Source: Pseudogemmobacter faecipullorum (GTDB taxonomy: Bacteria > Pseudomonadota > Alphaproteobacteria > Rhodobacterales > Rhodobacteraceae). Taken from it: a stretch of 64,000 nucleotides of DNA. The stretch covers positions 31,079 through 95,078 of the forward strand of contig NZ_JACDXX010000016.1 of NCBI RefSeq assembly GCF_020539525.1, written 5' to 3'. Position numbers and translations under genes: made by a program. Positions 51,858 to 59,355 of this stretch are shown piece after piece (position 1 is the stretch's first letter; each line of letters opens with the position of its first letter). The notes under the pieces are model-generated. The model searched no databases. It had not been told where the DNA came from and worked only from the letters and a program-made list of their open reading frames with translations.

Positions 51858-53401
51858 GCTGGTACTCCGGAGGCAAAGCCCGGTTTGCTGGCAAGCAGGG
51901 CCTCGGCAGCATTATAGCCCGCCGCGCCGGACATGCCGCCAGGATGGGTGCCGGCTCCGGTCAGCCAGAGGCCGCAGAGCGGTGTGGCATAGCGCGACAA
52001 AGCCGCAACGGGGCGGTTAAACAGCATCTGTTCGACCGACAGTTCCCCATGATGCCAGGAGCCGCCTGCCATGCCATATTGCCGGGCAATGTCCCAGGGC
52101 ATCAGCATATCGGCCCGGGTGATCAGGGCCCTGATCCCGGGCGCGGCCTCTTCCAGGCGGTTCAGGCTGGCCTCAAGCAGGGCCGCGCGGGCTGCCTCCT
52201 CTCCGGCCTTCGGGACCGAGGGCGCGAACTGCACATTGGCCGACAGGAGCTGCGGCCCGGTTTCACGGGCAAAGGCGGTGGGGATCAGCACTTCCATCAC
52301 CGGGCGCGCCGGGGTTTCGCCGTATTTCACCGGGTTGAAGGCGCGCTCGATTTCATCCGGGCTGTCGGCGAGCAACAGGCGGCTGCGCAGATCGGCTCCG
52401 CGGAAACCGGGCGGGGCGCTCAGCGCCAGATGCAGCTTTGCGGTGGCGCCACGGGCTTTGTGATGGCGCAGCCGGGTGATCAGACCGGTGTCGAACTGCG
52501 CCGCGCCGGTCAGATCCAGCAAAGTGGCCTTCGGGCCAATGGCCGAGATCACCACGCGGGCCGGCAGGGTCTCGCCGCTTTCCAGCAAAACGCCGCTCAC
52601 CTGATCGCTTTCGGTCAGGATCCGGGCCACACGCGCCTTGCTGCGCAGGTCTACCCCGGCTGCTGCGCAGGCGCGCTGCATGGCCGAGGCAAAGGCAGGC
52701 AGGCCGCCCTCGGGCAGCGCCGGGCCATCTGCGGCCCCGGCCAGCCGGTCCAGCAGCAGGATCAGCGTATTGGGCGAGCGCGGCCCGGCCCAGGCCCCCA
52801 GCACGCCGTCAAAGCAAAGCGCGGCCTGCAGCGCAGGGTCGCTCAGCTCGTCCTGGGCCAGGTCATAGACATTGATCAGCAAAAGCCGGAGCAATTCGCG
52901 AAACTCTCTGGTGCCAAGCGCCCGGATGCCAAAGAAATGCCGGATCAGCGCCGGCCAGGCATTGCCCCTGGCCTGCAGGCGCGGCGGGGCCATGCGCCGG
53001 AAAGGTTCGAGCGCGGCGGCATAGCGGCTGAGGCGCTGGTGCAAAAGCGCCCAGGCCCCGGCATCGGGCCCGGTGGTTTTCGCGCCCTCGATCCTCAGCG
53101 CTCTGCCCTGCGACAGCACAATGGTCGGCAGAGCCCGGGCGGCCCATCTCAGCCCGTGTTTTTCCAGGGCCATCTCTTTCACCACTCTGGGGTCGGGATG
53201 CCAGCAAAGATGCGCCAGCGAGGGGGTGAGGCCGGGGGCGAGTTCGGGCAGAGCCCGCGCCCCGCCGCCAAAACTTTCGGCCGCCTCGAGCAGCGTGACT
53301 TTGCGGCCTTTGCGGGCGAGGCGATGCGCGCAGGCAAGGCCGTTCGGCCCGCCGCCGATCACGATCACGCTGCGATCCGGCTCAGAGGACGGGCCAGGCA
53401 T
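51854..53401 (-). CDS. NAD(P)/FAD-dependent oxidoreductase, phytoene-desaturase-like (second copy)
   Basis: A 515-residue flavoprotein. The dinucleotide motif 'VIVIGGGPNGLACAHRLARKGRKVTLLEAAESFGGGA' opens it. The C-terminal FAD-contact 'LWLTGAGTHPGGMSGAAGYNAAEALL' is the carotenoid-desaturase-like pattern. Such proteins oxidise C-N or C-C bonds with FAD. It overlaps the aminomethyltransferase gene by four bases and the other FAD enzyme by 20 bases. The pair share the same fold but are clearly diverged. Confidence 0.9.
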   Translation of the reverse strand: MPGPSSEPDRSVIVIGGGPNGLACAHRLARKGRKVTLLEAAESFGGGARALPELAPGLTPSLAHLCWHPDPRVVKEMALEKHGLRWAARALPTIVLSQGRALRIEGAKTTGPDAGAWALLHQRLSRYAAALEPFRRMAPPRLQARGNAWPALIRHFFGIRALGTREFRELLRLLLINVYDLAQDELSDPALQAALCFDGVLGAWAGPRSPNTLILLLDRLAGAADGPALPEGGLPAFASAMQRACAAAGVDLRSKARVARILTESDQVSGVLLESGETLPARVVISAIGPKATLLDLTGAAQFDTGLITRLRHHKARGATAKLHLALSAPPGFRGADLRSRLLLADSPDEIERAFNPVKYGETPARPVMEVLIPTAFARETGPQLLSANVQFAPSVPKAGEEAARAALLEASLNRLEEAAPGIRALITRADMLMPWDIARQYGMAGGSWHHGELSVEQMLFNRPVAALSRYATPLCGLWLTGAGTHPGGMSGAAGYNAAEALLASKPGFASGVPA

Positions 53402-55010
53402 CGCTCATCTCCTTTCGCGACAATTGCGCTTCGCGCAGAATTTCACGCGCGGCATTGCGGCCCGGCGCCCCCATCACCCCGCCCCCGGGATGGGTCGAGG
53501 AGCCGCAGATCCACAGATCGCGCAGAGGCGTGCGGTAATTGGCATAGCCGGGCACGGGGCGGTTAAAGAGCAGCTGATCAAAGGTCAGCTCGCCCTGGAA
53601 AATATTGCCCTCGGTCAGCCCGACCTCGGCCTCCAGCTCGCGCGGGGTGCGGATCTCGACATGGCGCACCAGGGATTTAAAGCCCGGGGCATAGCGCTCA
53701 ATCTGATCAAGGCAGGTCTGGCCAAAGGCGTCGCGGTCGGCGTCTGTCCAGTCGCGCCCCTCAATCTTTGGCGGGGCATATTGCACGAAACAGGACATGA
53801 AATGCTGGCCCGGCGGGGTCATGGTCGGATCGATCAGGGTCGGGATCATCACATCCTGGAACGGATCACGGCTGAAGCGGCCGTCCTTCCAGTCATCATA
53901 GGCGCGCTCCATCCGCTCGATACTGTCGGTGAAATGCAGATCGCCTTTCAGCATCGGCGCCCCTTCGGGAAGGGCGGTGAATTTCGGCACCCCGTCCAGC
54001 GCGATATTGAGCTTGCCGGATGAGCCACGGGTTTTGAATTTTTTTACCGAGGCGAGATAATCCCCCGGCAGCTCGCGCTCGGCCACATGCTTCAGCATGG
54101 TGCGCTTCACATCCATGTTCGAGATGACGCGGCTGGCCCGGATCTCCTCGCCATTTTCGAGCACAGCGCCGATGGCCCGGCCGTTCTGCACCAGGACCTC
54201 TGCCACACCCGCCCCGGTGCGGATCTCGCCGCCCGAGGCCTTCAGCGAGGCGGCAAGGGCCTTTGTGATCGAGCCCATGCCGCCGCGCGCATAGCCCCAG
54301 GCGCCGATATTGCCATCCACATCGCCCATATAATGATGCAGCAGCACATAGGCCGAGCCTGGCGACATCGGCCCCAGCGCTGTGCCGATAATGGCCGAGA
54401 CCGCCAGATAGGCCTTGATCACCGGGTTTTCGAAATAATGATCGAGATAATCCGAGATCGACATGGTCCAGAACCGCACCATATCGGCGATCTGCGCCTC
54501 GCTCAGGCCAGAGACCTGTTTGCCGAGGTAAAGCAGCTCGGCCAGATCGCGCGGGCGGAAACGGGCCGGATCGGGCGGGGTGCGCAAAAGCAGTGGCCGG
54601 ATAAAACGGCAGTAGCGCAGCACATCGCGGGAATAGAGATCATAGGCCTCGGCATCGCGTTTTGAATGGCGGGCGAATTCGCGGCGGTTGGCCTCATGGT
54701 CGCGAAACATCGCCAGATAGCCGCCATCCTGCTGCAGCACCGCGCCGCCCTCATAGGGCAGGATCTGCAGCCCGTAGCGGGGCAGCTCAAGGTCGCGCAT
54801 GATCTCGGGGCGAAACAGCGAGGCGACGTAAGAGCAGTTGGAATAGGTGAAACCTTCGCTCAGTTCACGTGAAACCGCCGCGCCACCCACCCAGGGGTTT
54901 TTCTCGGCCACCAGCACCCGCATCCCGGCCCGGGCCAGATAGCAGGCGGTGACGAGGCCATTATGCCCCGCGCCAAGGATCAGCGCATCATATGCCCGGG
55001 CATCACTCAT
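53382..55010 (-). CDS. NAD(P)/FAD-dependent oxidoreductase, phytoene-desaturase-like (first copy)
   Basis: A 542-residue flavoprotein that begins the minus-strand series. The FAD motif 'ALILGAGHNGLVTACYLARAGMRVLVAEKNPWVGGAA' and the end motif 'LWICGSSTHPGGGVMGAPGRNAAREIL' are present. The middle holds 'GSAYVLLHHYMGDVDGNIGAWGYARGGMGSITKALA', a common feature of this subfamily. It overlaps the next gene by 20 bases. The first gene of a divergent pair with the TetR regulator, it should be the most strongly controlled. Confidence 0.92.
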   Translation of the reverse strand: MSDARAYDALILGAGHNGLVTACYLARAGMRVLVAEKNPWVGGAAVSRELSEGFTYSNCSYVASLFRPEIMRDLELPRYGLQILPYEGGAVLQQDGGYLAMFRDHEANRREFARHSKRDAEAYDLYSRDVLRYCRFIRPLLLRTPPDPARFRPRDLAELLYLGKQVSGLSEAQIADMVRFWTMSISDYLDHYFENPVIKAYLAVSAIIGTALGPMSPGSAYVLLHHYMGDVDGNIGAWGYARGGMGSITKALAASLKASGGEIRTGAGVAEVLVQNGRAIGAVLENGEEIRASRVISNMDVKRTMLKHVAERELPGDYLASVKKFKTRGSSGKLNIALDGVPKFTALPEGAPMLKGDLHFTDSIERMERAYDDWKDGRFSRDPFQDVMIPTLIDPTMTPPGQHFMSCFVQYAPPKIEGRDWTDADRDAFGQTCLDQIERYAPGFKSLVRHVEIRTPRELEAEVGLTEGNIFQGELTFDQLLFNRPVPGYANYRTPLRDLWICGSSTHPGGGVMGAPGRNAAREILREAQLSRKEMSDAWPVL

Positions 55011-55335
55011 CTCCGGGCCTCATCCGGCTGCTGCTGCACCTGGCGGGTGTCGGGGGGCTGCAGCCAGACCCTGCGAGAGCGGTGAAAGGGGGCTGCGCCT
55101 GAGCCTGACCGCTGAAGACGGACGACGGCTGCCCTGGAGGCCGTTTCCGGGCCTGGCCTGACCGGGGGGTTGCAGGGGGCAGGGGGCGGTCCGGGGCGGT
55201 CAGCATGGCGTGAACCTGTTTCTGTTGCCTTAAAAACAGGCTCCCATTATTCTGACTGACCTGTCAATCAGAATTTGACAGGGCTGTTCTGACCGGGTTT
55301 TTTCGCTATGAAAGCCGGAGTGACGGAGGTGTGTT
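55011..55335. promoter_or_regulatory. Divergent regulatory region between the amine-catabolism series and the BetI-like regulator
   Basis: 325 bases with no credible gene. The left 190 bases are GC-rich. The right part has a compact set of inverted repeats (given separately) that contain two TTGACA-like hexamers on opposite strands, at 55275-55280 on the plus strand and 55262-55267 on the minus strand. This is where a TetR repressor would be expected to control both directions. Confidence 0.6.
55215..55282. promoter_or_regulatory. Nested inverted repeats, putative operator of the BetI-like regulator
   Basis: Three dyads: CCTGTTT (55215-55221) with AAACAGG (55234-55240); ATTCTGA (55249-55255) with TCAGAAT (55268-55274); and CCTGTCAA (55260-55267) with TTGACAGG (55275-55282), separated by seven bases. 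The second and third interlock. They contain -35-like TTGACA hexamers on both strands. The size fits TetR dimer sites, but binding has not been shown. Confidence 0.55.
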
Positions 55336-56001
55336 ATGGCAGCGCTGGAAAAGAATTCGCCCTTAGGCCCGGCTGAGGCCGCTCTGCCGCGCAAAATGCC
55401 GCGCGATGCCCGGCGCCAGCAGCTGATCGAGGCGACGATCGAGGTGATCGCGAAATCAGGCTATTCGCGGACCACGATGTCAGAAGTGGCGCGGATGGCC
55501 GGGCTGTCGCATGGGCTGGTGAATTTTCACTTCCAGACCAAAGAGAATTTGCTGATCGAGACGCTGCTCTATCTGTCCGAGGAATATCATCAGAACTGGA
55601 CCAGCGAGACCGAGGCGGCCGGACCGGGTGCGGCCGAGCAGCTCTATGCGATGCTGGCTGCCGATTTCCTGCCCGCGCTCTGCACCCCCACGCGCCTATC
55701 AGCCTGGTGCGCTTTCTGGGGCGAGGCCTCGGGCCGGCCGCTCTATCAGGAAAACTGCGGCGAGCGGGATGCGGCCTATAATCTGCATCTGGAAATGCTT
55801 TGCGCCCGGATGAACCGCGAGCATGGCTATAGCCTCGACCCGGTGCGCACCGCCCGGGTGCTGCGGGTGACCACCGAAGGGGTCTGGCTGGATATGATGA
55901 CGATGCAGCAACCCTATGGGCCGGAGGAGGCAAAGGCCACGCTGATGAGCTGCGTGGCGGCCTTCTTCCCGCGCCATTTCAGCGCTGCGGGGCTGATCTG
56001 A
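55336..56001 (+). CDS. TetR family transcriptional regulator (BetI-like)
   Basis: A 221-residue repressor. The helix-turn-helix is 'RRQQLIEATIEVIAKSGYSRTTMSEVARMAGLSHGLVNFHFQTKENLLIETLLYLSEEY' (residues about 25-85), closely like BetI. The ligand domain has 'LSAWCAFWGEASGRPLYQ', also a BetI hallmark linked to choline-type ligands. It is divergent from the catabolic series and probably represses it. Which ligand releases it is not known; a quaternary amine is likely from the family. Confidence 0.92.
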   Translation: MAALEKNSPLGPAEAALPRKMPRDARRQQLIEATIEVIAKSGYSRTTMSEVARMAGLSHGLVNFHFQTKENLLIETLLYLSEEYHQNWTSETEAAGPGAAEQLYAMLAADFLPALCTPTRLSAWCAFWGEASGRPLYQENCGERDAAYNLHLEMLCARMNREHGYSLDPVRTARVLRVTTEGVWLDMMTMQQPYGPEEAKATLMSCVAAFFPRHFSAAGLI

Positions 56002-56009
56002 CCGCAAAA

Positions 56010-56033
56010 GGGGGAGAGGCTGGCCTCTCCCCC
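56010..56033. terminator. Bidirectional hairpin between the TetR gene and pyrF
   Basis: GGGGGAGAGG and CCTCTCCCCC form a 10-bp stem with a CTGG loop between two convergent genes. Clear T-runs are lacking, so its strength is uncertain. Confidence 0.7.
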
Positions 56034-56056
56034 CCTGTGTCAGGATCTGGTGGCGA

Positions 56057-56749
56057 TCAGCGCTTTGGCAGCTGGCTGATGATTGCCTCTGCCGCATCCC
56101 GCGGGCTGGCACTGGCCCAGATCGGGCGACCAACAACGATATGGTCCGAGCCGTCGAGGATCGCCTGTTCCGGCGTGGCGATACGCTTCTGATCGCCGAG
56201 CGCGGCACCGGAGGGACGCACGCCGGGGGTGACGATCAGCTTGCCCTTGGCCTCGGACAAAGCGCGGATCCGGGCGGCCTCCTGGGGGCTGGCAATCACG
56301 CCATCTGCGCCCGCCGCCATGGCCCTGGCGGCACGCTCAACGGTGATGTCATGAATATCGCCCGGCACCCACATATTGGCATCGAGATCGGCGCGGTCGA
56401 GCGAGGTCAGCACGGTTACGGCGAGGATCTTCAGATCGGTCCCGGCCTTGCCCTCGGCGGCGGCGCGCACCACCTGGGGATCGCCATGCACGGTCAGGAA
56501 ATCAAGGCCCAGCCCGGCCAGGCCGCGCACCGCATTCTCGATGGTCTGGCCGATGTCGAACAGTTTGAGGTCAAGAAAGACGCGCTTGTTGCGCTCATTC
56601 TTCAGCTCCATGGCGAGGCCGAGGCCGCCGCCGGTCAGCATGCCGAGCCCGACTTTGTAGAAGCTGACCGAGTCACCGAGTTTATCGGCGAGCGCGAGGC
56701 CCTCGATCACATTGGGCACATCCATTGCCACGATCAGGCGGTCATCCAT
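56057..56749 (-). CDS. pyrF: Orotidine 5'-phosphate decarboxylase
   Basis: A 230-residue TIM-barrel that decarboxylates OMP to UMP, the last step of de novo pyrimidine synthesis. The catalytic tetrad region 'RVFLDLKLFDIGQTIENAV' contains Lys-Asp-Lys-type residues, and 'LDFLTVHGDP' and 'VVGRPIWAS' bind phosphate and base. The ATG at 56749 with GGAGTAAAG upstream is used; the longer open frame is antisense to the next gene. It is convergent with the TetR gene. Confidence 0.96.
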   Translation of the reverse strand: MDDRLIVAMDVPNVIEGLALADKLGDSVSFYKVGLGMLTGGGLGLAMELKNERNKRVFLDLKLFDIGQTIENAVRGLAGLGLDFLTVHGDPQVVRAAAEGKAGTDLKILAVTVLTSLDRADLDANMWVPGDIHDITVERAARAMAAGADGVIASPQEAARIRALSEAKGKLIVTPGVRPSGAALGDQKRIATPEQAILDGSDHIVVGRPIWASASPRDAAEAIISQLPKR

Positions 56750-56968
56750 CGCTTTACTCCATCTGTGCCGGGCGCGGCGCCGGGGCCAGGACAGCCCGGC
56801 GCGGGCTGATTTTTCCCCCTGTAGTCCCGCCCGGCCGGGTTTGACAAGTCGCCGGGGCCGCCCGGCCTGGTTTGTCGCATCTTTGCGCCAGGGCGGGGTT
56901 TCATTGACACAAGGCGGGCTTTGCGGCGAATTTGCCAGCAAAAGCCCTTGCAGCTGGAAGGTTACGCC

Positions 56969-57742
56969 ATGGAAATCACCCTTACCGTCGAGCGGCCCGG
57001 GGAAGGGCCCGGTTCGGGGCCGCTGCAGGTGGGCTGGTTCCGGACTTCGGACAAACAGGCGGTGCTCTATGACCCGCCCGAGCGCGTGCTGTTTCGCCAG
57101 CAAAACCGGGGTCATGCCAAATCTGCAGCGCGCTGCCCGGCCGTGGTGCAGCTGGAGAGCCGCTATTTCGTGGTGAAATGCCCCTATGATATGCAGATCG
57201 GCTTTGACCGCGATAAGAACGGCCGGGCGGTGCTGGTGAACCGGCTGGGGGCGGCCAGCCCGGTGCGCGCCAATAAGCTGAATGAGGCGCTGACCCTGGT
57301 GAATGAGGCCGAGTGGCGCTATCCCGACCGCCCGACGCTGCAGCTCTCGCTGCCCTACTGCTTTATCGCCGATGAGCTGGTTTATATGACCGAGCTTTCG
57401 CCCTTTCTGCATTACCGCCCCGATCCGCTTCCGGGCACGATTTTCGGCGGCCGCTTCCCGATCTCGGTCTGGCCGCGCCCGCTGATGTGGGCCTTTGAAT
57501 GGCATGAGCCGAAGAAAGACATCGTGCTGCGCCGGGGCGAGCCTTTGTTTTACTGCCAGTTTGAGGGCCATGATCCGGCCCGTCCGGTGCAGCTGGTCGA
57601 GGCCGAGCGCAGCCCTGAGCTGGAGACCTATCTCGAGCAGGTCAGCGGGGTGGTCAATTACGTCAACCAGACCTTCAGCCTGTTCAAAGCCGCCGAGGCT
57701 TTGCGCCCGGCAAAACTGCTGAACCCGAAGGTCCGCGGGTGA
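56969..57742 (+). CDS. Hypothetical protein, coupled to a beta-propeller gene
   Basis: A 257-residue protein without signal peptide. It begins 'MEITLTVERPGEGPGSGPLQVGWFRTSD', has 'CPYDMQIGFDRDKNGRAVLVNRLGAASPV' and ends 'ALRPAKLLNPKVRG'. Beta-rich composition with Trp/Pro/Phe clusters ('GGRFPISVWPRPLMWAFEWHEPKKDIVLRRGEPLFYCQFEG') suggests a compact globular fold. The ATG at 56969 follows GGAAGGTTACGCC. Its stop overlaps the GTG of the next gene. I do not recognise the family; enzymatic function cannot be inferred. Confidence 0.75.
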   Translation: MEITLTVERPGEGPGSGPLQVGWFRTSDKQAVLYDPPERVLFRQQNRGHAKSAARCPAVVQLESRYFVVKCPYDMQIGFDRDKNGRAVLVNRLGAASPVRANKLNEALTLVNEAEWRYPDRPTLQLSLPYCFIADELVYMTELSPFLHYRPDPLPGTIFGGRFPISVWPRPLMWAFEWHEPKKDIVLRRGEPLFYCQFEGHDPARPVQLVEAERSPELETYLEQVSGVVNYVNQTFSLFKAAEALRPAKLLNPKVRG

Positions 57743-58587
57743 TTTCGGTTCTGGCGATCATCACCCCGCAGGGGGAGCAGCGCGAGATCCTGCGGCATAG
57801 GGCACGGCCGGGGCTGGAACGGCTGGAGGCGCCGAACTGGTCGCCTTGCGGCAGCTGGCTGCTGGTGAATGGCGGCGGGCTGCTGTGGCAGGTGTCGCTG
57901 CAGGATCCCGGGCTGATCCCGCTTTCCACCGGCATTGCCGCCCGCTGCAACAATGACCACGGCTTCACCCGGGACGGGCGGATATTGTTCGGCAGTCATT
58001 ATGAGGGGCTGGGCGCGCAGATCTATGCGATGCCTGTGGCGGGCCTTTCTGCCGGGGCGGTGCCCGAAAAGATCTCCTCCGCTGCCCCCTCCTGGTGGCA
58101 CGGGCTCTCGCCGGACGGGCAGCGCATGGTCTATCCGGCGGTGCGCGGCGAGGGGCGGGAGGTGAATATCTTCAGCCGGAATCTGGCGGGCGGGACCGAG
58201 CAGCAGCTGACCCGTGACATGGGGCATAATGACGGGCCGGATTTCAGCGCCGACGGCCGGCAGATCTTCTGGAACTCGGATCAGAGCGGGTGGGCACAGA
58301 TCTGGCGCATGGAGGCCAATGGATCGGGGGCGCAGCCGCTGTTTCTCGATGATAGGGTGAACTGGTTTCCCCATCCCTCGCCCTGCGGGGCCTGGCTGTG
58401 CTGGATCTCATATCCGCCCGGGACCGAAGGGCATCCGGCGGATCTGCAGGTGGAGCTCATGCTTTCGGATGCGCAGGGCCAGGACCGGCGGGTTCTGCAG
58501 CGCTTTACCGGCGGCCAGGGCTCGCTCAACGTGCCTTGCTGGGCCCCTGACAGCCGGGCCTTTGCTTTCATCCGCTACGAGCTGTGA
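57739..58587 (+). CDS. TolB-like (PD40/WD40-type) beta-propeller protein
   Basis: A 282-residue protein with four or more PD40-like blades: 'APNWSPCGSWLLVNGGG', 'GFTRDGRILFGSHYEG', 'HGLSPDGQRMVYPAVRGE' and 'DFSADGRQIFWNSDQSGWAQIWRM'. Unlike TolB it has no signal peptide, so it should be cytoplasmic. The GTG at 57739 overlaps the previous stop (GTGA), so the pair is coupled. The function is unknown; a binding platform or sugar hydrolase-like lyase is possible. Confidence 0.85.
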   Translation: MISVLAIITPQGEQREILRHRARPGLERLEAPNWSPCGSWLLVNGGGLLWQVSLQDPGLIPLSTGIAARCNNDHGFTRDGRILFGSHYEGLGAQIYAMPVAGLSAGAVPEKISSAAPSWWHGLSPDGQRMVYPAVRGEGREVNIFSRNLAGGTEQQLTRDMGHNDGPDFSADGRQIFWNSDQSGWAQIWRMEANGSGAQPLFLDDRVNWFPHPSPCGAWLCWISYPPGTEGHPADLQVELMLSDAQGQDRRVLQRFTGGQGSLNVPCWAPDSRAFAFIRYEL

Positions 58588-58599
58588 GACCTGGCTGCC

Positions 58600-59073
58600 T
58601 CAGGCACTGGTGCCGAGCGGATCGGGCTGTTGTGAGCTGCGCCGCGGATCGGGCTGGTGCGGACTGCGCCGCGGATCGGAATCGAAAGCGGGCAGATCCA
58701 GCGCTTCGGTGGTGACGAAGGGGGCAAGCTTATAGGGATCGGCCCAGATTGAGACATGAATCTCGGGCGGTCCGGAGGTGGCCAGATGCTCGGGCGTCAG
58801 CAGGACAACGCGCAGCCGCAGCATCAGCCCCACCATCAGCGCCGGGGCAAGGATCTGCTCTGCCACCGGGCCGAGGTGGCCAAGATAGCTGACGCGGCGC
58901 GAGGGCAGAAAGCCGAGGATCGGGCGGCGGATCAGGCCGAAGACTCCAACGCGCCCATCCGGCATCAGCCGTGCCTCCACCGGATCCCCTATGCAAAGGC
59001 CAGCCTTCGCAATGTGAATGGCAATACCCTCAACGGGCACCTGAGGCAAAATAGGCTTAAGTCGCTCGGACAT
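58600..59073 (-). CDS. Hypothetical protein with 9-residue repeats at the C-terminus
   Basis: A 157-residue protein starting '[26 protein letters not shown]'. The segment '[41 protein letters not shown]' (residues about 29-69) loosely resembles a HIRAN-like nucleic-acid-binding fold, which I cannot confirm. The last 30 residues hold the repeat S/PDPRRSxxQ (two 27-base units at 58620-58673). The ATG at 59073 is divergent from clpB by 282 bases. Function unknown. Confidence 0.65.
   Translation of the reverse strand: MSERLKPILPQVPVEGIAIHIAKAGLCIGDPVEARLMPDGRVGVFGLIRRPILGFLPSRRVSYLGHLGPVAEQILAPALMVGLMLRLRVVLLTPEHLATSGPPEIHVSIWADPYKLAPFVTTEALDLPAFDSDPRRSPHQPDPRRSSQQPDPLGTSA
58620..58681. repeat. 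Two 27-bp direct repeats at the 3' end of the 157-residue gene
   Basis: Two tandem 27-base units each start GGATCGGGCTG and end CTGCGCCGC, and a partial third copy follows. They encode a Pro/Arg/Gln-rich nine-residue repeat on the minus strand. Six of 27 bases differ at most, showing recent expansion. Confidence 0.7.
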
Positions 59074-59250
59074 ACACGTTCCTTTTTCCCCCTTCTGCCC
59101 CCCACCCCTTCCGGAAAGCAAGGGCCGCTGCCGCCGCGCGGATTGCGGCTGAGGAATGCTGCCGAAACCGGGGGATGCGATCGGCGGAAAATGGACCAGT
59201 GCGGGTGCGAAAATTATTTTCCTGCCAGCCCCGCCGGGGCAGCTCCGGAA

Positions 59251-59278
59251 CTTGAACCCCGGCGCATCACGCCCCAGA
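59251..59278 (+). promoter_or_regulatory. Putative sigma-32 (RpoH) heat-shock promoter of clpB
   Basis: CTTGAA (59251-59256), 15 bases, then CCCCAGAT (59272-59279). This agrees with the RpoH consensus CTTGAA-N14-15-CCCCATNT apart from one G. It lies 77 bases before the clpB ATG and reads towards it. Confidence 0.7.
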
Positions 59279-59355
59279 TTAGCTGTGAGGCCAAAAGCGG
59301 GCGTGCCTTTTCAGGGCGTCCGCCGGACTGGCGCTTACAGGAAAAGGAGAGACCG

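Noticed and set aside
55011..55206. A short minus-strand frame between the FAD enzyme and TetR genes
   Set aside because: It has low-complexity Pro/Arg/Ser composition, no ribosome-binding site and lies in the regulatory spacer.
58756..59355. A 200-codon 5' extension of clpB
   Set aside because: The extension is antisense to the 157-residue gene and spans the heat-shock promoter; ClpB proteins start at [12 protein letters not shown].
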